This document shows, one piece after another, positions 1 through 8,334 of a stretch of 17,585 nt of DNA (positions are counted from its first letter, which is position 1; every line of letters begins with the position of its first letter). The stretch covers positions 1-17,585 of the forward strand of contig NZ_JAIOSW010000004.1 of the NCBI RefSeq assembly GCF_021107415.1, in the 5' to 3' direction. The translations under genes were made by a program, and so were the position numbers. Source of the DNA: Desulfobacula sp. (GTDB taxonomy: Bacteria > Desulfobacterota > Desulfobacteria > Desulfobacterales > Desulfobacteraceae). The notes below the pieces were generated by a model that was not told the DNA's origin, made no database searches, and saw nothing but the letters and a program-made list of their open reading frames with translations.

Positions 1-21
1 CACAACTCACAACTCAAAATT
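1..21. repeat. Heptad repeat remnant downstream of fdhA
   Basis: Plus-strand CACAACT occurs twice in tandem, followed by the degenerate unit CAAAATT. It lies directly 3' of the fdhA stop codon. A related period-7 tract in the same gene-relative orientation follows the stop of the gene ending at 7099. No terminator hairpin is visible in the 28 nt left of fdhA, but the window ends there. Confidence 0.5.
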
Positions 22-28
22 AAAAATT

Positions 29-2794
29 TTAGATAGCAGGTTCAATCTTTATAGCACAGACTTTAAACTCGGGTATTTTGGCTATTGGGTCCAGTTTTGC
101 ATTTGTCAGTTCATTGGCTGCGGCTTTGGCAAAATGGAAGGGGATAAAAATGGTTCCATCTACAGCTTTTGAGGATACTTTGAGTTTTGCACTGATTTTA
201 CCCCTGCGCGAAGACACATCCACCATAGATCCTGTATCAAGTCCGAGTTTTTGAGCATCATTGGAAGATATCTCCACAAAACATTCAGGTGAGAGCATGT
301 TGAGTCCGTCTGTTTTCATGGTCATGGTTCCGGTGTGATAGTGGTATAATACTCTTCCGGTTGTGAGGATATAGGGATATTTTTTATCCGGCTGTTCAGC
401 CGGCGGGGTATGGTCAATGGCATGGAACATCCCCCTGCCTCTTGTAAATTGGGTGGTATGGAGGATGGGTGTTCCTTCATGGGTTTCATCGGGGCAGGGC
501 CAGTGGATGCCGATTTTATCGATTCTGTCCCAGGTAATTCCTTTATAGGAAGGCGTGACAGATGCGATTTCCTTGAAGATATCCTGGCTGTTTTCATAGG
601 ACATTTCATATCCCATTCTTTGGGCAATTTCACAAAGGATTTCCCAGTCCTGCTTTGCTTCTCCCGGTGCTTCAACTGCTTTTCTGACCCGTTGAACCCG
701 TCGTTCCGTATTGCTGAATGTCCCATCCTTTTCAGCAAAACAGACTCCCGGCAGAACCACATCCGCTATCCTTGTGGTTTCTGTCTGAAAGATATCCTGA
801 ACAACAAAAAATTTCAGATTTGCAAGTGCTTTTCGCACATGGTTGAGGTCCGGGTCAGAGACCAGAGGATTCTCGCCAATAATATAGAGTGATTTAAGTT
901 CTCCCTCATAGGCTTTTTGGATCATCTCGGTAACGGGTAATCCCGGGTTTGCCGACATGCCTGTGGTGTTCCATGCCTTTTCATAATTATTTCTGGCTTC
1001 ATCATTGTTGACCAGTTGATATGCGGTAAACACATTTGGCAGTCCGCCCATATCACAGGCACCCTGAACATTGTTTTGACCGCGTAGCGGGTTCACTCCG
1101 CCACCTGGTTTTCCCAGGTGTCCGCAAAGCATGGAAATATTTGCAAGGGATTTTACATTGTTCGTACCACAGGTATGCTGAGTAATTCCCATGCAGTATA
1201 AAATAGAGGCTACCCGTGCTTTGGCAAACTCTCTGGCAACGTCGACAATATCATCAGCCTTGATTCCTGTGATGTTTTCAACATATTCAGGTGTATATTT
1301 TTCAACGATTTCTTTGAGGGCCTCAAGATTTTCGGTTCTGTTTTCAACAAAATCTTTGTCATGAAGCTCTTCTTTGATGATAACGTGCATCATGCCGTTG
1401 ATCAAGCCAATGTCGGTACCGGGCGAAGGCCGCAGCCATTTATTGGCATGTTCGGTAAGCTTAACCCTTCGGGGATCAATCACATAGAGTTTTTTCCCTT
1501 TTAAAACAGCACGTTTAACAAAACTTGAGAGAACCGGATGATTTTCCGTTGTATTGGAGCCAATTACCAGTATCAAGTCAGATGTTTCAATATCGGCGAT
1601 GGTGTTGGTCATTGCACCGCTTCCAAATGCTGCAGCCAGACCGGCTACGGTGGAGCTATGTCACAGGCGGGCGCAATGGTCTATATTATTGGTTTTCAGA
1701 ACGGCACGGGTAAATTTCTGGGCAACATAGTTTTCTTCATTGGTGATTCTGGCAGAGGTCAGAAAGCCCTGACTGTCCGGACCGAATTCCTCTTTAATAG
1801 ACTCCAGTTTCCGGGCCACAAGATCCAGTGCCTCATCCCAGGAGGCTTCGACCTGTTTGCCATCCTTTTTAATTAAAGGTTTGGTTAAACGTTTGGGAGA
1901 AGCAACAAATTCGTATCCAAATCTGCCTTTGACACAAAGGCTTGCATTGTTTGGCACAAGATCAACATCAGCGCCATCAATCTTAACAATTTTATTGTCC
2001 TGGACAAAGAGATCAATCTGACATCCGACTCCGCAGAACGCACAAGTGGTTCTAACTTTTTTTGTATCTGTAAACCTGCCGTCCCGAAAAGCTTTATCCG
2101 GTACCAGAGCACCGACAGGGCAGACCTGGATGCATTCACCGCAAAAGACACAGTCAGAATCTTTTAAAGTTGCATCATTTTTTGCTATAATTTTAAGATC
2201 TTTTCCACTGTAGCCAAACTCTATGGCATTATTCACCTGGATTTCTTTGCAGGCCTTTACGCATCTTCCACAAAGGATACATCGTGAAAAATCCCTGATA
2301 ATAAAAGGATTGGCACGCTCAGTTTCATATTTGCATCCATTTAGCGGCAACCCACGGGTTTTGACCTGGTACCGGTAGGCAAGATCCTGGAGCTCGCAAT
2401 CGCCCCAAACCGGACAAAGGTCATCTTTGCCGTCACTTTTAAGGACATCCAGTTGAAAGGATGTCCAGTCATCTGCATCAAAATTTCTAATGGCACAATT
2501 ATGATTGCCGGAAGCTAAAAGTTTGCTGATGTTTTTTTTGCGTGCCTGGATAACCTTTGAAGATTCCGTAAAAATGATATAATCTTGTTTTGCTTTTGTT
2601 GCACAAGATTCAACCAGATCTGATTCACCCTTTATTTCGACCAGACATATCTTGCATGTCGTGGTTGGAACCGTATTTTTTAAATGGCACAGGGTGGGAA
2701 TATCAAATTTATTGCGCTGTGCAACTTCAAGAATTGTCTCGCCGGATTCAAAGGTCAGCTCATGTCCGTTTATTGTTATAATATTGCGTTCCAT
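29..2794 (-). CDS. fdhA: Formate dehydrogenase alpha subunit, selenocysteine-containing, with NuoG-like Fe-S N-terminus
   Basis: Oxidises formate to CO2 (or the reverse) at a molybdenum/tungsten bis-pterin centre in the cytoplasm; no Tat signal is visible. Read through the TGA at 1661-1663 the product is 921 residues. Domains: [2Fe-2S] ferredoxin (Cys36, 47, 50, 64), a NuoG-like cluster region (His98, Cys100, Cys127, Cys133, with an unusually long spacing), two [4Fe-4S] ferredoxin motifs (Cys172/175/178/182 and 215/218/221/225), the [4Fe-4S] of the Mo domain (Cys251/254/258/287), then the catalytic domain with Sec378-His379, and the C-terminal molydopterin-dinucleotide-binding domain. Without readthrough the gene appears as two ORFs (1661-2794 and 29-1612); the 16 codons between them continue the family sequence in frame. 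The start ATG has a GGGGA Shine-Dalgarno. NuoE/NuoF-like partners are not in the window; fdhA is first in its transcript, so they could lie beyond the left edge. Confidence 0.93.
1632..1648 (-). promoter_or_regulatory. Bacterial SECIS hairpin in fdhA mRNA
   Basis: On the mRNA strand, 12 nt after the TGA, GTAGCC pairs with GGCTGC (6 bp, one G-U) around a GGTCT apical loop. The GGTCTG segment starts 18 nt after the TGA. From memory, E. coli fdhF carries the same GGUCUG apical sequence at the same codon distance; it is the SelB contact site. Confidence 0.8.
1661..1663 (-). other. In-frame TGA read as selenocysteine (residue 378)
   Basis: The codons read ...His-Cys-Ala-Arg-Leu-TGA-His-Ser-Ser-Thr-Val-Ala-Gly-Leu. 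In formate dehydrogenases this site holds the catalytic Cys or Sec, always followed by His. Reading frame and homology continue unbroken on both sides, so this is recoding rather than a nonsense mutation. The cell would need selA, selB, selC and selD elsewhere. Confidence 0.93.
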
Positions 2795-2841
2795 GGTTAT
2801 TTCCCCGGATATAATTTTATAACTATTTCACTAATTTACCC

Positions 2842-2892
2842 TGACAATGAATAATTTTGTACACTGTCGGCGAATTATTGTCAATGTGACAA
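2842..2892. promoter_or_regulatory. Putative operator: three TGACAA half-sites in the divergent fdhA / rnfB-fusion promoter region
   Basis: TGACAA occurs at 2842-2847 and 2887-2892 on plus, and inverted (TTGTCA) at 2878-2883. The last two form a perfect 15-nt palindrome, TTGTCA-ATG-TGACAA; the outer copy with its inverted partner forms TGACAAT...ATTGTCA. The palindrome overlaps the -35 of the fdhA promoter, and the outer copy sits near the expected start site. A dimeric repressor or activator of the CRP/FNR type is one possibility, but the motif fits no consensus I can assign. The rest of 2795-3002 holds only promoter elements. Confidence 0.4.
2856..2884 (-). promoter_or_regulatory. Probable sigma-70-type promoter for fdhA
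   Basis: On the minus strand there is a perfect -35 TTGACA (plus 2879-2884), a 17-nt spacer and a -10 TACAAA (plus 2856-2861, 4 of 6 matches). Initiation would give a leader of about 55 nt before the fdhA ATG. Confidence 0.5.
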
Positions 2893-2916
2893 ATAAAATA
2901 AATTTTATTGATATTA

Positions 2917-2946
2917 TTGACTTTTTATTTTTCAAGTGCATATAAG
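2917..2946 (+). promoter_or_regulatory. Probable sigma-70-type promoter for the RnfB-flavoprotein gene
   Basis: TTGACT (2917-2922), an 18-nt spacer, and TATAAG (2941-2946), each 5 of 6 matches. The leader would be about 50 nt and contains the AAGGA ribosome-binding site at 2991-2995, 7 nt before the ATG. Confidence 0.5.
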
Positions 2947-3002
2947 TAGGGGTTTATTATAATATTTAAGTAAAAGAAAATGCAAACCGTAAGGATATAG
3001 TC

Positions 3003-5072
3003 ATGTTCCAATCTATTTTAATGATGGGTGGACTGGGTGTTGCCATCGGTACTGTTTTAGTGATCGCTTCAAAAGCTTTTTATGTATATGAAGATCCAAA
3101 AGTTATCGCAATCGATGATGTTTTGCCGGGAGCCAATTGCGGCGGGTGCGGGTATCCGGGATGCAACGCCAATGCTGAAGCTATTGTAGAGGGAAAACAG
3201 GATGTCAATTCCTGTGTGGCTGCAGGGGATGATGTGGCCTTGGCGATTGCTCAGATTATGGGGGTGTCGGTTTCAGATAAAGAACCTGAATTTGCAGGGC
3301 TTGGATGTTTTTATGGTAACGATGATGCAGATATGGAATATAAATATCTGGGTATTACAGATTGTAGGGCAGCGGTATTGTTATTCGGAGGGATGAAGGT
3401 TTGCAGGATTGGGTGCCTGGGGCTTGGGACCTGTGTAAAAGCGTGTATGTTTGGTGCGTTGTCCATAGGCAGTGATGGCTTGCCTAAAGTTGATCAGGAA
3501 AAATGTACAGGATGCGGGGCGTGTGAAAGGGTCTGTCCTAAAAATATTATCCGACTTACATCAGTGACCCGGAGGATTATGCGGGAATATACACAGGAAG
3601 AGTGCATTACACCCTGTCAGAGAGCCTGTCCCACCGGTATTGATATTAAAGAGTATATCCGGTTGATTAAGGAAGGGAATTTTGAAGGGTCTGTCCAGGT
3701 AATAAAAGAAAGAAATCCTTTTCCAACCGTTATTTCAAGGATTTGTCCGGCTCCATGTGAATTTAAATGTAGAAGGCTTTTGCAGGATGAATCGGTTGCC
3801 ATAAATCATTTAAAACGATTTGTCTGTGATTATGAAATGAATCAGGACAAGCGAATATTGCCTTATAAAGCACCGCTAACCGGGAAAAAAGTTGCAGTCA
3901 TCGGTGGCGGGGTTGAAGGATTGTCAACTGCATTTTTCACTGCAAGACTCGGGCATGCCCCCACAGTTTTTGAAGCAACCGATTCTCTGGGTGGTATTCT
4001 TCGTGTGGCTATTGCCAGGGAAAGATTAGCCATGGATGTGCTTGACTGGGATATTGAGGGCGTGAAAGAAATGGGTGTGGATATCCAGACCAATGCCAAG
4101 GCCGGCACGGATTTTACCATTGACGGGCTTTTAAAACAAGGTTTTCAGGCAGTGTTTACAGCCACCGGTGGTTGGGATTCCAGGCTTGCAAGGGGGGATA
4201 TTGATCAGGCACAAATGGTTTTCCCCGGAGCGTATCTTTTAATTGATCTTTTAAGAAGTAAATTAGATAAGAGTATCCGCATATCATCAGGGGAAAATGT
4301 CGTGATCGTCGGTGGCGGTATCAGGGTGCCGGATGCTGTTCATATTTTAAAAGAAAACGGATCAAAGAAAATAATTGTTATTTCGAGAAAACATCCGGAT
4401 GAATCTTCTTTTGACCCGGAAGCAATTGACGAATTATCAATTGATAAGCTATCAGGGGCTGGAGCAACGATTATTTATCATACCGGGGTCACAAAAGTAA
4501 TCGGTGAAGAGGGGCAGTTAAAAGCAATTGAATATATAGAACTTGACACAGGCGTAAAACATGTTATTGATACGGATACATTAATTATAGGTTCAGGAAG
4601 ATTTCCAGAACTTGTGTTCATTCCTGTAAGAAATGATGAGCAGGATGGAGAAGAAGATCTGATTATAAATAACGGGCCATTAGTTTGGGAAGGTGTTGAA
4701 CTGCAGAAAAAACCTGATGCAAACAAAGAACTGGGATTGCTTTCAAATCAAGATGTCATCAGTGAATATTCTTCTGCTGTGGCAGCGATTAATGGCGGCA
4801 GAAAAGCGGCTGCAGCAATTCATAACCTGATGTATGGAATTGAGTTCCAGGAGTCTTTTAAGTTTATTACAGAACAAACACTGCTTCAGGATGTTTCATT
4901 TCTGAATGATGTTGATACTTCTCCTCAAAATATTATGGAATTGGGGAAAATTAAAAAAAGCTCTAAAGATAAATTTTCAACGGGATTTTCAGCTGAACAA
5001 GCCCGGGCTGAGGCAGGCAGGTGCCTGAGATGCGGTCTTATCTGTTATGAAAAATCTACGGCATTCAGATAA
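3003..5072 (+). CDS. RnfB-like ferredoxin domain fused to a GltD/NfnB-type FAD oxidoreductase
   Basis: A 689-residue electron-transfer fusion. Residues 5-27 form one membrane segment like the RnfB anchor. Cys46/49/54/71 form the RnfB-type [4Fe-4S] site. Two ferredoxin-type [4Fe-4S] motifs follow (Cys134/138/144 region and Cys168/171/174/178). From about residue 195 it becomes a GltD/NfnB-like unit: N-terminal Fe-S domain (Cys201/205/209 and Cys248/252/256), FAD-binding VAVIGGGVEGLS at 297-308, and a second Rossmann motif GGGIRVPDA at 437-445. The usual GGGNxAxD is altered there (Asn replaced by Ile), so pyridine-nucleotide binding may be changed. A CLRC...C tail (674-681) ends the protein. 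No rnfA, C, D, E or G gene adjoins it, so it is not part of a normal rnf operon here. It is divergent from fdhA and 53 nt upstream of a hybrid kinase. Role inferred: moving electrons between ferredoxin, NAD(P)H and a membrane partner. Domain calls are strong; the reaction is not known. Confidence 0.85.
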   Translation: MFQSILMMGGLGVAIGTVLVIASKAFYVYEDPKVIAIDDVLPGANCGGCGYPGCNANAEAIVEGKQDVNSCVAAGDDVALAIAQIMGVSVSDKEPEFAGLGCFYGNDDADMEYKYLGITDCRAAVLLFGGMKVCRIGCLGLGTCVKACMFGALSIGSDGLPKVDQEKCTGCGACERVCPKNIIRLTSVTRRIMREYTQEECITPCQRACPTGIDIKEYIRLIKEGNFEGSVQVIKERNPFPTVISRICPAPCEFKCRRLLQDESVAINHLKRFVCDYEMNQDKRILPYKAPLTGKKVAVIGGGVEGLSTAFFTARLGHAPTVFEATDSLGGILRVAIARERLAMDVLDWDIEGVKEMGVDIQTNAKAGTDFTIDGLLKQGFQAVFTATGGWDSRLARGDIDQAQMVFPGAYLLIDLLRSKLDKSIRISSGENVVIVGGGIRVPDAVHILKENGSKKIIVISRKHPDESSFDPEAIDELSIDKLSGAGATIIYHTGVTKVIGEEGQLKAIEYIELDTGVKHVIDTDTLIIGSGRFPELVFIPVRNDEQDGEEDLIINNGPLVWEGVELQKKPDANKELGLLSNQDVISEYSSAVAAINGGRKAAAAIHNLMYGIEFQESFKFITEQTLLQDVSFLNDVDTSPQNIMELGKIKKSSKDKFSTGFSAEQARAEAGRCLRCGLICYEKSTAFR

Positions 5073-5125
5073 GATTTGGATTTATCATTACGGTAATAAT
5101 ATTAATTATAATTTTTGGATAGCAT

Positions 5126-7099
5126 ATGAGCTTGGAACAGATACTTGTTGTTGATGATGAAAGAAGAATCGTTGATAATATTTCTCTTTGCCTGAAAAGA
5201 GAGGGTTTCCAAACAACAGGCGTTTATGACGGTGATGAGGCAATCAGAATTTTTGAACAACAAAAATTTGATCTTGTATTGCTTGATGTGAGTATGCCCG
5301 GAATGAACGGGTATGAAGTCATGGAACATATTTTTGGTATAGATGAAGATGTCTCGGTTATTATGATCACAGGCAATGCATCTATTGAGTCTGCCATCCG
5401 GGCGCTTAAAATTGGTGCATGGGATTATCTTAAAAAGCCTTTTGAATATGCAGATCTCATAAAAACTGTAAAAAATGCACTTTCCCAAAAGAAATTAATA
5501 GCAGATAAAAAAGCCGTATCTGCGAGGCTTGAAGCATCTGAGAGACAATATGAATACATGGTGAATAATTCTCCCGATCTTATTTTTACCTTGGATCAAA
5601 ATGGATGTTTTACATTTGTGAATCATCAGTTTGAACGGGTACTGGGATTTTCAAGAAAAAATTTAATCGGGACCTGTTTTAAAGATATTATTCATAAGGG
5701 AGACCTTTCAAAAGTTGATAGCCTGACCCGGTTTGAAAAATATGAACACCGGATCAATGACGGGCAGGATATGAATTTTCGATTTAAAAAAGCAAACAAT
5801 AAAAGGTATCAGTATGATCCATACGAATCATTTGCTTTTATGGAACTCAAAGCCACAGCCATGCATCTGCCTGCCAGTGACAAGAGGGATGAATTCAACG
5901 GTGTATATGCTGTAGCCAGGGATGTGACGGAAAGGGTGAGGTTAGAAGATCAGTTGCGGCAGGCACAAAAGATGGAAGCCATTGGGACACTTGCCGGAGG
6001 TATCGCCCATGATTTCAATAATATCCTCATGGGTATCCAGGGGTATGCATCTCTTGTAAAAAGTGGGTTTGAACGGGACAGTAATGAATATAAAAGGCTT
6101 GCCAGTATTGATGAATATGTTTTCAGTGGCGCTGAGATGGCTAGGCAATTATTGGGGTTTGCACAGAAAACATGCCAGGAGACCTGTCTCCTTAATCTGA
6201 ATTATCTTTTAAAAATGTCTGCAAAAATGTTCGGCAGGACAAAGAAAGACATACTGATTGAGCAATACCTGGATAAAGACTTGTGGGGAACTGTTGTGGA
6301 TGAAGGGCAGATCAAACAGGTGTTGATGAACCTTTTTGTTAATGCCTGGCACGCAATGCCGGATGGCGGTAAAATTATTATAAAATCTGAAAATGTTATT
6401 GTGGATGAATCAACAAAGGATGAATTCGGACTTGAAAATGCCGGTACATATGCAAAGGTGACGGTGTCTGATACGGGTATAGGAATAGATGATGAGGTTA
6501 TCACAAGGATTTTCGACCCGTTTTTCACTACAAAAGAAAGAGGTCAGGGCACAGGCCTTGGACTTGCCACAGCTTATGGGATTATCAAAAGCCATAAAGG
6601 AATATTTAAAGTTGAAAGTAAGCCTGGACAAGGCAGTTCTTTTATGTTTTTTCTGCCGGCCAAGCGAACCAATGTCGACTCCAGTAAAGTGGTGGAGGAA
6701 AAGAAAAGAATTTTCAATGGAAAAGGCACTATTTTATTGGTTGATGATGAAAAGGGTGTAGTTGAAGTCTGCTCTGAAATGTTGGAAACCCTTGGATATG
6801 AAGTTGAATCAGTTTCAAACGGGCTGGACGCATTAGAAATCATAAAAACCAGAAATGGGGAAATAGATCTTGTCATTCTTGATATGGTTATGCCCAAGAT
6901 GAATGGAGAAGAAACCTTTGAAAAAATCAGGACGCTTGATCCGGATATGAGAGTATTGGTGTCCTCAGGCTACAGCCGGGAAGCGGAAATAGAAAAAATG
7001 ATGAAAAAAGGATGTAATGAATTTATTCTGAAGCCATTTGATGTGGCAGCATTGTCTGAAAAATTGAATACAGTGTTTAAGACACCGGAAAGAGTATAG
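5126..7099 (+). CDS. Hybrid sensor histidine kinase, REC-PAS-HisKA-HATPase-REC
   Basis: A 657-residue soluble signalling protein. An N-terminal receiver (Asp10/Asp11, phospho-acceptor Asp54, Thr82, Lys104) is followed by a PAS domain (about 140-270), a HisKA H-box with AHDFNN (His295), and an HATPase domain with N-box Asn406, DTGIG at 449 and a GTGLGLA lid. A C-terminal receiver follows (Asp540/541, phospho-acceptor Asp586, Lys636). All catalytic residues are present and no membrane segment is seen, so the PAS domain probably senses a cytoplasmic or redox signal. It lies 53 nt after the RnfB fusion on the same strand and is probably co-transcribed. The ribosome-binding site is poor (GGAT), which may mean low expression. 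No DNA-binding response regulator adjoins it, so the output is unknown. Confidence 0.9.
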   Translation: MSLEQILVVDDERRIVDNISLCLKREGFQTTGVYDGDEAIRIFEQQKFDLVLLDVSMPGMNGYEVMEHIFGIDEDVSVIMITGNASIESAIRALKIGAWDYLKKPFEYADLIKTVKNALSQKKLIADKKAVSARLEASERQYEYMVNNSPDLIFTLDQNGCFTFVNHQFERVLGFSRKNLIGTCFKDIIHKGDLSKVDSLTRFEKYEHRINDGQDMNFRFKKANNKRYQYDPYESFAFMELKATAMHLPASDKRDEFNGVYAVARDVTERVRLEDQLRQAQKMEAIGTLAGGIAHDFNNILMGIQGYASLVKSGFERDSNEYKRLASIDEYVFSGAEMARQLLGFAQKTCQETCLLNLNYLLKMSAKMFGRTKKDILIEQYLDKDLWGTVVDEGQIKQVLMNLFVNAWHAMPDGGKIIIKSENVIVDESTKDEFGLENAGTYAKVTVSDTGIGIDDEVITRIFDPFFTTKERGQGTGLGLATAYGIIKSHKGIFKVESKPGQGSSFMFFLPAKRTNVDSSKVVEEKKRIFNGKGTILLVDDEKGVVEVCSEMLETLGYEVESVSNGLDALEIIKTRNGEIDLVILDMVMPKMNGEETFEKIRTLDPDMRVLVSSGYSREAEIEKMMKKGCNEFILKPFDVAALSEKLNTVFKTPERV

Positions 7100-7105
7100 A
7101 TTTTT

Positions 7106-7137
7106 TAAGTTTTAAATTGTGAGTTTTGAGTCGTGTG
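7106..7137. repeat. Degenerate heptad repeat after the hybrid kinase gene
   Basis: Read on the minus strand, this tract splits into 7-nt units (CACACGA, CTCAAAA, CTCACAA, TTTAAAA). It resembles 1-21 and has the same orientation relative to the gene it follows. In both places the similarity starts within a base or two of the stop codon. Confidence 0.45.
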
Positions 7138-7140
7138 ATA

Positions 7141-7168
7141 TAAGGGCTTGGTATATACCAAGCCCTTA
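7141..7168. terminator. Perfect 14-bp palindrome, probable bidirectional terminator
   Basis: TAAGGGCTTGGTAT is followed directly by its exact reverse complement, giving a GC-cored stem with an AT-rich tip. It lies between the convergent hybrid kinase and ppaC genes, 41 nt after one stop and 11 nt after the other. On plus it is followed by an AT-rich tract rather than a clean T-run, so termination may be moderate. Confidence 0.75.
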
Positions 7169-7179
7169 ATATTTATTGT

Positions 7180-8100
7180 TTATCCAAACGTTTTTTCAAG
7201 ATCAGGAACGATCTGTTTTTTACGGCTCATGATGCCGGGCAGCCAGGCTTTCCCATCAGCCGGAGCAACACCAAATGCTTTTTCAACAACCGAAGTGTCA
7301 TCTGAAGCAATCAAAAGTTCTGTACCTTCTTTCATGATATCGGTCAGCATAAGGAATACACTGTGATGACCTTTTTCTTCTTTAAGGGCCTGAATATCTT
7401 TTTCAAGGTCTGCTTTGATACCGTCAACAATGGAAAGATCAACCAGTTCAAGCTGTCCAACACCAATACCTTTTCCGCTCATATTAAAATCTTTGTAATC
7501 ACGGAGAACAAGGTCACGGATCGGAGTGCCTTCCACGGCAGATTTAACCTTAAACATTTCAATGCCTAAAGTTTCCAAATCACTTTCACCGCAGATTTCA
7601 GAAAGTTGGGCACATATTTTTTTATCAGTATCCGTACAGGTAGCTGATTTGAAAATAACCGTATCGGAAAGAATTGCACAAAGCATGATACCTGCGATAT
7701 CTTTTGGTATTTCAATATCAAAATAATTATACATGGACGTAATAACCGTGCAAGTGCAGCCAACAGGCCATATCCAGCATTCAAGAGGCTGACTGGTAGT
7801 TACATCGCCAAGTTTATGGTGATCGACAATACCAAGAATGTTGGCATCAGCAAGATCATCAGGGCTTTGGGTAAGATCGGAATGATCCACGAGATATACA
7901 TCTTTCCCTGCATAAGAAGTAATAACCTCGGGTCCTGCAACATTAAATTTCCCAAGTACGAAACTAGATTCAGGATTTAATTCTCCCTGCATTGCAGGAA
8001 CGATATCTTCACCCAGTTTTTTCTTAAGATCTGCAAGTGCAATTGCTGCACAAACTGAATCTGTATCTGGGTTTTTGTGACCAAATACTAAAGTTGACAT
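7180..8100 (-). CDS. ppaC: Manganese-dependent inorganic pyrophosphatase (DHH family II)
   Basis: Hydrolyses pyrophosphate in the cytoplasm. In sulfate reducers this pulls the ATP-sulfurylase reaction forward. The 306-residue length matches the family. Metal ligands are all visible: GHKNPDTDS (His8, Asp12, Asp14), Asp72, DHH at 93-95, and Asp146 in SDT. The C-terminal DHHA2 domain ends with the substrate-binding SRKKQ motif near residue 292. There is no CBS/DRTGG insert, so nucleotide regulation of that type is not expected. Start: an upstream in-frame ATG at 8148 would add 16 residues, but the ATG at 8100 is chosen because it has an AGGAGG ribosome-binding site 5 nt before it and starts directly in the family's first strand (MSTLVFGHKNPDTD). 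It is transcribed alone, convergent with the hybrid kinase. Confidence 0.96.
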   Translation of the reverse strand: MSTLVFGHKNPDTDSVCAAIALADLKKKLGEDIVPAMQGELNPESSFVLGKFNVAGPEVITSYAGKDVYLVDHSDLTQSPDDLADANILGIVDHHKLGDVTTSQPLECWIWPVGCTCTVITSMYNYFDIEIPKDIAGIMLCAILSDTVIFKSATCTDTDKKICAQLSEICGESDLETLGIEMFKVKSAVEGTPIRDLVLRDYKDFNMSGKGIGVGQLELVDLSIVDGIKADLEKDIQALKEEKGHHSVFLMLTDIMKEGTELLIASDDTSVVEKAFGVAPADGKAWLPGIMSRKKQIVPDLEKTFG

Positions 8101-8284
8101 AAAACCTCCTAAGTTTTTTATTCTTGTTTTTATTTTTTGATGACTCAAACCTATTTGATCATCTTAAGTTTTTTTCAATCCCCATACAAAACCGCAATAC
8201 CTTATAAAATTAATTGGCAATATAAACAAGGAAAATTTTAAATTCAATTTGCCTTGCACCCCTGTTTTTTGTATGCTGATTTTC

Positions 8285-8300
8285 ATCAAATCAATTTGAT
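8285..8300. promoter_or_regulatory. Palindrome upstream of the PAS gene, putative operator
   Basis: ATCAAAT-CA-ATTTGAT is a perfect 7-bp inverted repeat with a 2-nt spacer. It overlaps a weak -35-like TTGATA (8296-8301); a TAGAAT lies at 8317-8322, but the spacer is only 15 nt. The half-sites resemble FNR half-sites in the wrong orientation. An AGGAGA ribosome-binding site follows at 8323-8328. I see no convincing ppaC promoter in the remainder of 8101-8334. Confidence 0.35.
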
Positions 8301-8334
8301 ATAGCTTTAGTTTGTTTAGAATAGGAGATTTTTA

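Noticed and set aside
1..21. A CRISPR array or insertion-sequence end at the left edge
   Set aside because: Units are only 7 nt with no spacers, and no transposase or terminal inverted repeat is visible.
410..892. A 160-residue plus-strand ORF inside fdhA
   Set aside because: It lies antisense to conserved fdhA sequence and has no recognisable domain or ribosome-binding site.
29..1612. A separate gene for a short formate dehydrogenase catalytic subunit starting at MTNTIADIE
   Set aside because: It is the continuation of the upstream ORF through a Sec TGA; the 16 intervening codons match the family and no ribosome-binding site supports an internal start.
8101..8148. The longer ppaC ORF starting at 8148
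   Set aside because: The extra 16 residues are not family-like and would contain the perfect AGGAGG site used by the ATG at 8100.
8285..8300. An FNR box upstream of the PAS gene
   Set aside because: FNR sites read TTGAT-N4-ATCAA; here the half-sites are reversed (ATCAA...TTGAT), so only a generic palindrome is claimed.
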